From the NCBI GenBank assembly GCA_028697455.1, contig JAQVEZ010000003.1, positions 1 to 42,971 on the forward strand: a stretch of DNA of 42,971 nucleotides, given 5' to 3'. Made by a program: the position numbers and the translations under genes. This stretch comes from Minisyncoccota bacterium (GTDB taxonomy: Bacteria > Patescibacteriota > Minisyncoccia > Phycocordibacterales > UBA1006). The notes beneath the pieces are model-generated. The model was given only the letters and a program-made list of their open reading frames with translations. It was not told the DNA's origin and ran no database searches. Shown here piece by piece: positions 21,506 through 29,687 of the stretch (position 1 is its first letter; each line of letters starts with the position of its first letter).

Positions 21506-22126
21506 ATGAGTATTTTCTCCTTTTTTCTAGATTTGGTTTTTCCACAACCTTTTTCGAAAGATTTTTTTGAAGAGCTCCCTTCTGCTCCGATACTCCCCGA
21601 CAGGAAACTCTTTGCCTTATATGACTACCACGACCCTCGTGTCAGAAAGCTCATCTTCCATCTCAAGAAATACACAAGCCCTTCTCGCGATGCTCTCATC
21701 AGCAAAGAGCTTTATCAATCCATGATAGAAAATATTTCTGAGTTGCAACAATTCTCTTTCTTCCTCTCCCCTCTCGTTATTATTATTCCTCCTCACAAAG
21801 ACAAAGGGCGAAAACAAGCAAACACCAACCAATGCGAGCACATAGCTCGTCTCTTTGCAAAAGAACTTTCTGGAACTTTCGACAAAAAACTCCTGAACAA
21901 AATAAAACAAACCAAAAAACAAGCGCTCATCAACCACAAACAAGAACGCCTTAAAAACATCAAAAACAGCTTTGCCATAAAGGAGAAAAACCTCTCAAAA
22001 GTTTTCCAACGAGATATCATCATTATCGATGATCTCATTACAACAGGAGCAACCATGAATGAAGCTATTCGTGTATTAAAAAAAGCAGGAGCACGAAACG
22101 TTATCGGCATTGCCCTTGCTCATTAA
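21506..22126 (+). CDS. ComFC-like phosphoribosyltransferase domain protein
   Basis: RDIIIIDDLITTGATMNEAIRVLKKAGARNVIGIALAH (PRPP motif). Start MSIFSFFLDLVFPQPF with TATACT 6 nt upstream. Confidence 0.85.
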   Translation: MSIFSFFLDLVFPQPFSKDFFEELPSAPILPDRKLFALYDYHDPRVRKLIFHLKKYTSPSRDALISKELYQSMIENISELQQFSFFLSPLVIIIPPHKDKGRKQANTNQCEHIARLFAKELSGTFDKKLLNKIKQTKKQALINHKQERLKNIKNSFAIKEKNLSKVFQRDIIIIDDLITTGATMNEAIRVLKKAGARNVIGIALAH

Positions 22127-22130
22127 AAAT

Positions 22131-23099
22131 TTATTGATTCGCAAAACGAATAAGGAGGAGAATCTGAATAACAATAAAAGCAAAATAAATCCCCAAGAGG
22201 ATATATCCCTCGCTACGAGAGAGAATATCTTTGGACCGAATAAAGAAATAGAGCAAAACAAAACCAAGCACCACAAACAAGAACGAAACAAGAAATACTG
22301 ATTGACCAACAACAAAAGGTGCTGAGAAAAGAGCCACAATAGCAAAGGTCAAGGTGTTAAAAGTTGCCGATCCCAAATAATTCCCTAAAGCAACTTCTGC
22401 TCTTTTCTTGAGAACCGAACGAACGGCAACAGCAATCTCTGGGACATTCGTTCCAAAAGACAGCAAGAGAATTCCTATCAAATACTCTGGAGCATTAAAA
22501 TGATGAGCAAAAAAACTCGCTTCTTTAACCAACACATTTCCAGCAACAAAAATAATTCCACTCAAAACAAGGATTTTTGCAATATCAATCCAAAAATGCG
22601 CTGAATAAAGAAACTGTGAAAGAGGGACTTTGACTGCAGAATTAACCTTCTTTTCTTTCTTGATTTTGAGCATAAAAAGAAGCATCACATAAGCTCCCAA
22701 AGCAACCACCCCCGAAATCCAATTAATCGTTCCAAACAAAACAAGAAGCGACGGCACCGCAACAATAGCCAAAACCAAAGCAAGTCGCCATCGGTCAAAG
22801 AACTTATCCATCTTGATACCATTTCCAATCACGGCAAGCAACGGCACAACCAAAATCAACAATGCGAATGACGCTCCAATCGTATTTCCTACCGAAATAG
22901 CAGGTGTTCCACTCGCTAACGAATTCAACGCAACCGAAAACTCTCCCAAAGACGTAACAAAAGCCAAAACAAAAAAAGCAACAAAGAACCCATTCTTGTT
23001 TAGCTTTTTTGCAATACTATCAACGAGATCAACAATAGCTCCAGCGGTGAACCACACGCCACCGATACACAATAAAAACAATCCAATATGACTCAACAT
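22131..23099 (-). CDS. Sodium/calcium exchanger family (YrbG/CaCA-like) membrane protein
   Basis: Inverted alpha repeats: VTSLGEFSVALNSLASGTPAISVGNTIGASF and LLSFGTNVPEIAVAVRSVLKKRAEVALGNYLGSATFN. Confidence 0.88.
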   Translation of the reverse strand: MLSHIGLFLLCIGGVWFTAGAIVDLVDSIAKKLNKNGFFVAFFVLAFVTSLGEFSVALNSLASGTPAISVGNTIGASFALLILVVPLLAVIGNGIKMDKFFDRWRLALVLAIVAVPSLLVLFGTINWISGVVALGAYVMLLFMLKIKKEKKVNSAVKVPLSQFLYSAHFWIDIAKILVLSGIIFVAGNVLVKEASFFAHHFNAPEYLIGILLLSFGTNVPEIAVAVRSVLKKRAEVALGNYLGSATFNTLTFAIVALFSAPFVVGQSVFLVSFLFVVLGFVLLYFFIRSKDILSRSEGYILLGIYFAFIVIQILLLIRFANQ

Positions 23100-23142
23100 A
23101 TCGGATTATTATAACACAGAATATTCAGGATAAATAAAAATT

Positions 23143-23502
23143 TTATGGCGTAACACTGAACACTTCATGTACTTTGATCACCAAAATGCCCGAAACCGTT
23201 CGCTCGGGGAAATGCTCCCCTGCCCAAACGCGTATCTCATCAACGAGAGCTCCTTCGGTCTGATAATCAACAACGCCTTTTATCTGATATCCCTCCATAT
23301 CAATCCACGCTGAAAGAGCCACAGAAGGATGTGCCAGAATATTTTGTAACGTCTTCTTCATAAAATAATTAACAAGAACAACATCATCCCCAACAATTTT
23401 TAAGGTTGAAACAGGAATAACATTGAGTTCTCCCTCAGCAGAAAGCGTTGCAAGCGCCTTTGACTTTGCCGCAAGAAGAAAATCTTTTACCTTTTGATCC
23501 AT
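23143..23502 (-). CDS. Pyridoxamine 5'-phosphate oxidase family (split-barrel flavin-binding) protein
   Basis: LAAKSKALATLSAEGELNVIPVSTLKIVGDDVVLVNYFMKKTLQNI. Confidence 0.75.
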   Translation of the reverse strand: MDQKVKDFLLAAKSKALATLSAEGELNVIPVSTLKIVGDDVVLVNYFMKKTLQNILAHPSVALSAWIDMEGYQIKGVVDYQTEGALVDEIRVWAGEHFPERTVSGILVIKVHEVFSVTP

Positions 23503-23601
23503 AGTGTTGTTTGATTAGTGAGTAATGATTTGATTATAGCTTTTACGAAGGAGAAATGAAATAAGCAAAAATGTGTTTTTGTATCCTTTATCTTAAAGGT
23601 T

Positions 23602-24348
23602 TTATTTCTGAAATATAAATAAATGTTCATGCATGATTAACAAAAAATTGCTTTCTTTGGATTTCTTTACCCAAAAACCAGTAGCCTTGCAATTATATTG
23701 TCTTTTTATAATATCTTCCTTTAGTTGAAATCCTACGTTGAGAAACTTTTCCATAACACGATAAGCGAGTGGTTGATACATTTTATTTCTACGAGTATCT
23801 CCAATTAAAATTGCACAGAATTTGCCAGGCTTAAGAACGCGAAAAAGTTCTTTAGCCACCTTTTCGATCTCATTAGCAAATATTTCGAGATTATGAATAT
23901 TTGAAAGATCCTCTTCTATTTCTCCATTACTGTATTTTATGATATCTGCATACGGAGGGTGCGTGAGAATAAAATCAACACTATCATTTTCAGCCTTACC
24001 CAAATCTCTTGCATCACGTTTTACTACTTTTTGCCAAGACTTATTCTCTACATCAAATTTCAAACTCTCTTTTGTTCGCTCAAGCGCACTATCATTTACA
24101 TCAGAACAAATAATATTTCTATTCAAAATCTTCGCTTCAATAGCAGTTGTTCCACCTCCTACCATTGGATCAAGTAAAATATCACCTTCGTCTGAATAAC
24201 GAAGTATAAGATTACGAGCAACCTCAGGAGACCAATTTCCCCGCCAATCTGATTTGTGTGTTGCCCAATTTCCTCGTCGAGGAAAGGCCCAGACAGTAGT
24301 GCATTCTAATTCAAAATTGTCTGGATGAAGTTTTACCTTTTTATTCAT
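23602..24348 (-). CDS. DNA methyltransferase of an R-M system (N4C/N6A type)
   Basis: Motif I-like LLDPMVGGGTTAIEAK preceding catalytic-like FILTHPPYADIIKYS; TTVWAFPRRGNWATHKSDWRGNWSPEVARNLILRYS. Confidence 0.82.
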   Translation of the reverse strand: MNKKVKLHPDNFELECTTVWAFPRRGNWATHKSDWRGNWSPEVARNLILRYSDEGDILLDPMVGGGTTAIEAKILNRNIICSDVNDSALERTKESLKFDVENKSWQKVVKRDARDLGKAENDSVDFILTHPPYADIIKYSNGEIEEDLSNIHNLEIFANEIEKVAKELFRVLKPGKFCAILIGDTRRNKMYQPLAYRVMEKFLNVGFQLKEDIIKRQYNCKATGFWVKKSKESNFLLIMHEHLFIFQK

Positions 24349-24946
24349 TCCAATATTCTTGTCCGAGCCTAAGTCGTTTTAATATATCCGTAAAACCAAT
24401 ATATTCAATATTCTTATCCTTATAAAAAGCTAGACTTTCTCTTAATTCAGGTGTTTGTTTCTGTGTAACGAGAAGATCTCCAAAACCAAATGCTTCACGC
24501 GCTTCGTACTCTTGATAGCCAACTAGAATAATTTGCAAGGGCTTATCATACAGTCGAGGAACTTCACCATATTTTAAAGGGACCCCAAGTATTTTTTCAC
24601 CAGCAGTTCCAGATGTCGTCCAGTTACGACCTTTCACCTCATAAACAAAATCGTCACATTCCAGGTCGGGTCTATACTCTTTATTGCGAATACTACTCTC
24701 CTTATTCTCTGCACGACGAACATTTTTTCTACCTATTTTCTCTAAAGCTTCTTTTGCTAAACCTTCGCACAGCCTTGTTGTCCATTGCCCATTATTTTCC
24801 GTACCCAATATACTATTTCCCCAATTATCTTCTTCTTTTTTAAAACTTTTTAATATCTTGTTGTTTGAAGTATCTGCTAAGGTTTTTTCTGTAATCCCTC
24901 TAAAACACCATTTAATAATATCATTGTTCTCTAATAAATTATCCAT
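24341..24946 (-). CDS. Type II restriction endonuclease candidate (PD-(D/E)XK)
   Basis: YRPDLECDDFVYEVKGRNWTTSGTAGEKI (PD...EVK); overlaps the adjacent methyltransferase start by 8 nt. Confidence 0.75.
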   Translation of the reverse strand: MDNLLENNDIIKWCFRGITEKTLADTSNNKILKSFKKEEDNWGNSILGTENNGQWTTRLCEGLAKEALEKIGRKNVRRAENKESSIRNKEYRPDLECDDFVYEVKGRNWTTSGTAGEKILGVPLKYGEVPRLYDKPLQIILVGYQEYEAREAFGFGDLLVTQKQTPELRESLAFYKDKNIEYIGFTDILKRLRLGQEYWNE

Positions 24947-24953
24947 CGTTCTC

Positions 24954-25907
24954 TTAATAGTTAGTTATTAATACTTCAGTAATTTTTCCTCGACCAGATG
25001 CTTTCGAATTAATTGAGCGTCCTGCAAAAATCTTATTAATTTTTACTCCTTTTATTCCTGAATATATTTTATTAATAAAAGGTGTGTCTGAATTTGAGAG
25101 CATAACAAAACATCCTCGCTTGGTAAGTTTCACAAAAGTATCTCTTAATTCAATCTGTTCTTTATCAAGAAAAGATTCTTTTGTGTATGAAGTAAAAGAA
25201 GATGTTTTATTTATAGGATAATAAGGAGGATCAAAATAAACAAAATCACCATTTTTCGCATTTTTCAAAACCTCTTTATAGTCTTGGTGTTTAATAAATA
25301 CGTTTTTAAGTACTTTCGAAACCCTTCTCAAATTCTGTTCATCACAAATGAGAGGGTTTTTATATTTACCAAAAGGTACATTAAACTCACCTCGGCTATT
25401 TACTCGATACATACCATTAAATCCAGTACGGTTAAGGTAAATAAAACGTGAAGCAACTTCTAGATCGGATAATTTTTCTACTCTTTGAGAACGAATCTTC
25501 AAAAAATATTCTTTATCATATTTATGTTTTTTAAGTGATTTAATAAGTTTTTCAACATCACTTTTTATAACGTTATAGGTAACAACAAGCTCTCTGTTTA
25601 AATCAGAAAGCTCTGCTTTTTTAGGGAGTAAGTCAAAAAATACCGCACCGCCACCAACAAATGGTTCAAAATAAGTATTGGTAACAGGATCAAAATCATC
25701 TGGTGGATAGAGTCCTAATTCACGAAATTGTTTGAGAAGCTGTCTCTTTCCTCCAACCCATTTAACAAAAGGTTTTGGTTTTTCTTCTAAAATTCTTTTA
25801 ATATCTTCAGTGGAGCTGTTTTCCCCTGAAACGCGGAGGAGATACTGTGCATAAATAGCATTAACGTCGAAAGTATCTGAGATTTTTAAAATAGTTTGCT
25901 TATTCAT
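24954..25907 (-). CDS. Dam-family (D12 class) DNA adenine methyltransferase
   Basis: KPFVKWVGGKRQLLKQF, YFEPFVGGGAVFFDLLP, FVYFDPPYYPINKTSSFTSY. Confidence 0.92.
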   Translation of the reverse strand: MNKQTILKISDTFDVNAIYAQYLLRVSGENSSTEDIKRILEEKPKPFVKWVGGKRQLLKQFRELGLYPPDDFDPVTNTYFEPFVGGGAVFFDLLPKKAELSDLNRELVVTYNVIKSDVEKLIKSLKKHKYDKEYFLKIRSQRVEKLSDLEVASRFIYLNRTGFNGMYRVNSRGEFNVPFGKYKNPLICDEQNLRRVSKVLKNVFIKHQDYKEVLKNAKNGDFVYFDPPYYPINKTSSFTSYTKESFLDKEQIELRDTFVKLTKRGCFVMLSNSDTPFINKIYSGIKGVKINKIFAGRSINSKASGRGKITEVLITNY

Positions 25908-25945
25908 ACTTCCATTTTACACCAAAACAAAAGATTTTCTATACG

Positions 25946-25973
25946 ATAAAAAGCGTAATTTTGCGCTTTTTAT
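25946..25973. terminator. Hairpin ATAAAAAGCG / CGCTTTTTAT, probable terminator
   Basis: 10-bp inverted repeat with A/T tracts on both sides. Confidence 0.6.
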
Positions 25974-25979
25974 GTACTC

Positions 25980-25998
25980 GCGGAGAGTGTGGAATTCG
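25980..25998 (-). pseudogene. tRNA-Ser 3'-end fragment
   Basis: 18/19 identical to 26177..26195 (3' acceptor/T arm of tRNA-Ser). Confidence 0.75.
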
Positions 25999-26072
25999 GT
26001 CACCCTCATGGGTCTCGTTTCGTGCTTTGCACTCACTACGACCTCATTCGCTCGACCCCGCCGCTTGCGACA

Positions 26073-26089
26073 ATCCGCCCAAGGCGGAT
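26073..26089. repeat. Hairpin motif ATCCGCC-CAA-GGCGGAT
   Basis: 7-bp perfect inverted repeat; one of four TCCGCC..GGCGGA hairpins. Confidence 0.8.
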
Positions 26090-26138
26090 CGTAAACCGCT
26101 TCGCTTTTTTCTTATCCCAACTTATCCAGAAAAACAAT

Positions 26139-26167
26139 ACTCATCCAACGCGTTGTGTCGGATGAGT
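26139..26167 (-). terminator. Terminator of tRNA-Ser
   Basis: ACTCATCC/GGATGAGT stem followed on the minus strand by ATTGTTTTT. Confidence 0.7.
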
Positions 26168-26177
26168 TTGTGTTTTG

Positions 26178-26264
26178 CGGAGAGTGTGGGATTCGAACCC
26201 ACGGTCCCTTTGACAGGACGCCTCGTTAGCAGTGAGGTGCTTTCGACCACTCAGCCAACTCTCC
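26178..26264 (-). tRNA. tRNA-Ser (anticodon GCT)
   Basis: GGAGAGT/ACTCTCC acceptor, loop CTGCTAA, long variable arm, GTGGG-TTCGAAT-CCCAC, discriminator G. Confidence 0.95.
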
Positions 26265-26397
26265 GTATTTTTTATTGATTATATTGGAGCCGTAAAAGAA
26301 AGTAAGTAATACCATCTCCCGTGTTGGGTGGTCGAACCAGTTCGTCCGCTCTCACCTATCTCGCAAACTCGATAAAGGCTCGTCCCTCGGGATCGCC

Positions 26398-26416
26398 CCC
26401 AGTCCAAGGGACTGGG
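26398..26416. repeat. Hairpin CCCAGTCC-AAG-GGACTGGG
   Basis: 8-bp perfect inverted repeat abutting the next hairpin. Confidence 0.8.
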
Positions 26417-26431
26417 TCCGCCTCAGGCGGA
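26417..26431. repeat. Hairpin motif TCCGCC-TCA-GGCGGA
   Basis: 6-bp perfect inverted repeat abutting a tRNA-Ser 5' fragment. Confidence 0.8.
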
Positions 26432-26443
26432 AGCCAACTCTCC
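26432..26443 (-). pseudogene. tRNA-Ser 5'-end fragment
   Basis: AGCCAACTCTCC, 12/12 identical to 26253..26264, then diverges into the hairpin. Confidence 0.7.
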
Positions 26444-26565
26444 AATGTGTGCACACAAAGGCTTGTAAGATCAAACAAACAAGCCCTCATGTCGCTTCTA
26501 TCCTATCATTTTCTCAATAAAAATAAAGAACTGGAAATAAAGAGAATCCAGTCTATAATAAAGAC

Positions 26566-26937
26566 ATGGAAAAAAAAGAAAGAAAGAAAATTCTTATCCT
26601 CGAAAATGACGATTTTCTCCGTGAAATACTGGGAAATCTTCTCCACAAAAAAGGTTTCTATATCATCAGCGAGCACCGCATCGAAAAGGGGCTTGATGAA
26701 TCTCACAAACAAAACATTGATTTGGTGATATTAGGGACTTCGTGTTTTGAATACGAGGGAAAAGAAACGCTTTCTCTTATTAGGAAAAAACTAGGGAAAC
26801 CAAACGTTCCTTTTTTTATCATTAACGAGACCAATTCAATCCTTTCTTTTGTCAAAAAAGACGAACAAATCGCAAACAAAGATCTCTCAGTTCAAAGTAT
26901 CATTTCTCGAGTTGAAGAAATACTCTACACTCAATAA
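26566..26937 (+). CDS. Degenerate response-regulator receiver-like protein
   Basis: KILILENDDFLREILGNLLHKKGF...DLVILGTSCFEYEG; acidic pocket kept, phospho-Asp position is Gly. Confidence 0.65.
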   Translation: MEKKERKKILILENDDFLREILGNLLHKKGFYIISEHRIEKGLDESHKQNIDLVILGTSCFEYEGKETLSLIRKKLGKPNVPFFIINETNSILSFVKKDEQIANKDLSVQSIISRVEEILYTQ

Positions 26938-26952
26938 ATAAACCCTCTTCTT

Positions 26953-29139
26953 ATGGATATACATAACGCTATCGAAAAAAACTACAAACTCTCCCCCACT
27001 CAAAAAAAAGCGTTACAACGGCTTGGTCTTGTTACTCTACGAGACCTTCTTTATTATTTCCCCACACGCTACAGCCACATGAGCCACGTCACAACGATAG
27101 CTCAAGCGACTCCTGGTGAGATGGTCAGCATTTATGGAATTGCAAAGAATCCTCGTGTCGGGAAAACCTTCAAAACAAAAATTCCTTCTGCCTATATGGA
27201 GCTCGTTGATATCAATGACGATACGCTGTCTCTGACGTGGTTTCATCAGGCTTTTTTGGCAAAGAAAATAAAAGACGGTCAAAGCATTCGCATCACAGGA
27301 AAAATATCAGAACAAAAAGGCAAAAGAAGCATGCTCAATCCCGAGCTTGAACAGGTTTCTCATATGCCGATTGATGCTCATGAATCGCTTTTCCAAAAGG
27401 AAACAAATGCGCAAGAAGTTTTTGGCTTTCCTATATATCCAGAGTCACGTGGTATCACAAGTAAGTGGATCTATCATGCGATTCTCAAAATCCTTTCGTC
27501 AAAAGAGTTTGAAAATCTCGAGGACCCTTTGCCGCTCTTTATCCGAGAAAAGTATCACCTTCCCAATATCCAAACAGCCCTCGTCTGGCTCCATGCAGCA
27601 AAGAAACAAAGTGATGCTGATGCTGCGCGAAAAAGGTTTGCCTTTGAAGAAATTTTTCTTATTCAATTAGAAAACCAATTGAGAAGGATGAAACACGAAA
27701 AGATGCACAGCTATCAACTCGAATCAAATCCTTCTCTCATGAAATCTTTTATCGGAAGCTTCCCCTTTACTCCTACCGAAGCGCAGATGAATGCTCTTGA
27801 ACACATCAAAAACGATCTTGAACACGTACGCCCTATGACACGATTGGTTGAGGGAGATGTTGGTTCAGGGAAAACTTTTATCGCAGCCGTCGCTGCCTAT
27901 CTCACTATCCAAAACCGCCCTCGCAAAGCCAATGGCCAAAAGCAGGATTTTGGAAGGCTTCAGGTTGCCTATATGGCGCCGACTGAAGTTCTAGCAACAC
28001 AGCTTTTTGAGAACTTTATTCAATACTTTAAAAAATCAAATGTTCAAATAGGGCTCCTGACTGGTTCAGGATGTCGAAAATTCCCTTCCAAGATAGCAAA
28101 AGAAGAATGGACAAACATATCACGAACTCAGCTTCTCAAATGGGTCAAAAATGGAGAAATCCCCATCCTTATCGGAACTCACGCCTTGATACAGAAAAAG
28201 GTAGCTTTCCAGAACCTTGCCCTAGTGATTATTGACGAGCAGCACCGTTTTGGGACAAAGCAGAGAATGGAACTCACAACCAAAGAACACCGAATTCCTC
28301 ACTATCTTTCGATGACGGCAACTCCTATTCCGCGAACCCTTGCCTTGACACTCTATGGAGACCTCGACCTTTCGGTTGTTGATCAGATGCCAAGCGGGAG
28401 AAAACCTGTCCAAACAAGCATCGTTCCCGATGATGAGAACAAACGAGCTGAAGTCTATGAGCATATCTGCAAGGAACTTGAGAACGGGAGGCAAGCTTAT
28501 GTTATCTGTCCTCGTATTGACGAGCCCGATCCTGACAAACAAAATAGCCTTCAATTAAAATCAGTCATGGCAGAAGCACGGCGACTCAAAAAAACTGAAT
28601 TCAAGGACTATCGTATTGGAACGCTCCACAGTAAAATGTCAAAAATAAAAAAAGAAGAAGTCATGAATCAATTCTATAAACATGAAATTGATGTTCTCGT
28701 TTCGACTTCTGTGATTGAAGTTGGGGTCAATGTTCCTAACGCAACGAATATTATTATCGAAGGAGCAGAACGTTTTGGGCTTGCACAGCTTCATCAGTTG
28801 CGTGGGCGTGTTATACGGTCAGAGCATCAGGCATATTGTTTTCTCTTTGCAAAGACCAGTTCAAGCAAGACAACCGAACGTCTCGAAGCTTTAACGCAAG
28901 CAAAGAACGGTTTTGAATTGGCAGAAATAGATCTCACTCTTCGTGGAACAGGAGACCTCCTTGGTTCAAAGCAATGGGGAGTTTCTGATCTTGCGATGGA
29001 AGCAATCAAAAATATCAAAATGGTAGAGTACGCACGAACCGAAGCAGAACATATTGTAAAAAATGATGAGACTTTAGAGAATTTCCCCGAGCTTCAAAAT
29101 ATCCTCAAAGAAAAGAAACACCGTATTCACTTTGAATAA
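26953..29139 (+). CDS. recG: ATP-dependent DNA helicase RecG
   Basis: MTRLVEGDVGSGKTFIAAVAAYL, IIDEQHRFGTKQRMELTTK, MTATPIPRTLALTLYGDLDLSVVDQMPSGRKP. Confidence 0.96.
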   Translation: MDIHNAIEKNYKLSPTQKKALQRLGLVTLRDLLYYFPTRYSHMSHVTTIAQATPGEMVSIYGIAKNPRVGKTFKTKIPSAYMELVDINDDTLSLTWFHQAFLAKKIKDGQSIRITGKISEQKGKRSMLNPELEQVSHMPIDAHESLFQKETNAQEVFGFPIYPESRGITSKWIYHAILKILSSKEFENLEDPLPLFIREKYHLPNIQTALVWLHAAKKQSDADAARKRFAFEEIFLIQLENQLRRMKHEKMHSYQLESNPSLMKSFIGSFPFTPTEAQMNALEHIKNDLEHVRPMTRLVEGDVGSGKTFIAAVAAYLTIQNRPRKANGQKQDFGRLQVAYMAPTEVLATQLFENFIQYFKKSNVQIGLLTGSGCRKFPSKIAKEEWTNISRTQLLKWVKNGEIPILIGTHALIQKKVAFQNLALVIIDEQHRFGTKQRMELTTKEHRIPHYLSMTATPIPRTLALTLYGDLDLSVVDQMPSGRKPVQTSIVPDDENKRAEVYEHICKELENGRQAYVICPRIDEPDPDKQNSLQLKSVMAEARRLKKTEFKDYRIGTLHSKMSKIKKEEVMNQFYKHEIDVLVSTSVIEVGVNVPNATNIIIEGAERFGLAQLHQLRGRVIRSEHQAYCFLFAKTSSSKTTERLEALTQAKNGFELAEIDLTLRGTGDLLGSKQWGVSDLAMEAIKNIKMVEYARTEAEHIVKNDETLENFPELQNILKEKKHRIHFE

Positions 29140-29167
29140 AAAAACTCCTCATACGAGGAGATTTTTT
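29139..29167. terminator. Bidirectional terminator between recG and the cold-shock gene
   Basis: AAAAACTCCTC-ATAC-GAGGAGATTTTTT. Confidence 0.75.
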
Positions 29168-29363
29168 ATATACGAGTTACCTTTACGGCGCTCAATCCTT
29201 TTGGCCCTTCGGCTACTTCGAACTGAACTTGGTCACCTTCATTGAGTTCTTCAAAACGAGCATTTTCTACTTCGTTCATGTGGAAGAAATAATCTTTCTC
29301 TCCTTCAACTCCGATGAAACCAAAACCTTTGTCCATAAGACGTTTGATTGTTCCTGTTTTCAT
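29166..29363 (-). CDS. Cold shock protein (CSD)
   Basis: MKTGTIKRLMDKGFGFIGVEGEKDYFFHMNEV...GDQVQFEVAEGPKGLSAVKV. Confidence 0.95.
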   Translation of the reverse strand: MKTGTIKRLMDKGFGFIGVEGEKDYFFHMNEVENARFEELNEGDQVQFEVAEGPKGLSAVKVTRI

Positions 29364-29506
29364 TACAAAAATTTAACTAAGTGAATAATGTTCAAACTAC
29401 TACACAAAAAAATGAACAAATATCTTAGCCCCTTCCCCTTGTAATGATTTGATACCCTTAATAATAAACCGAAAAGAAATTTAGTCAAATCTCTTTAAAA
29501 TATCTG

Positions 29507-29580
29507 TCCACCCACTTGGATTCGAACCAAGGACCGCAGAGGTATAAGCTCTGTGCTCTAACCAGCTGAGCTATGGGTGG
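29507..29580 (-). tRNA. tRNA-Ile (anticodon TAT)
   Basis: CCACCCA/TGGGTGG acceptor, CAGAG-CTTATAC-CTCTG anticodon arm, CTTGG-TTCGAAT-CCAAG T arm, discriminator A. Confidence 0.92.
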
Positions 29581-29626
29581 GCACATATTTCAAATTTTTC
29601 TTTGTGGAAATAAGTCTCGCACTCAC

Positions 29627-29644
29627 CTCCGCCGTTTGGCGGAG
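29627..29644. repeat. Hairpin motif CTCCGCC-GTTT-GGCGGAG
   Basis: 7-bp perfect inverted repeat of the TCCGCC..GGCGGA family. Confidence 0.8.
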
Positions 29645-29687
29645 AGTTATACGCGGACTATAATTTCTATTCACCTCACTACAAACG

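Noticed and set aside
23602-25907. Assigning the R-M cassette specificity as GATC (DpnII-like) or CTAG
   Set aside because: Architecture alone does not fix specificity; both tetranucleotides occur in the window and no counts were computed
25980-26264. Classical tRNA-integrated element with att direct repeats
   Set aside because: A tRNA-Ser 3' repeat exists, but only about 180 bp lie between the copies and no integrase is visible; kept as a tRNA-fragment finding instead
25961-26278. 105-aa plus-strand ORF (…ESVGFEPTVPLTGRLVSSEVLSTTQPTL…)
   Set aside because: It is the antisense translation of tRNA-Ser and its degenerate flank; a classic spurious tRNA-antisense ORF
26321-26728. 135-aa plus-strand ORF
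   Set aside because: Covers the hairpin/tRNA-fragment region and then overlaps the receiver-like gene in another frame; low-complexity translation, not credible
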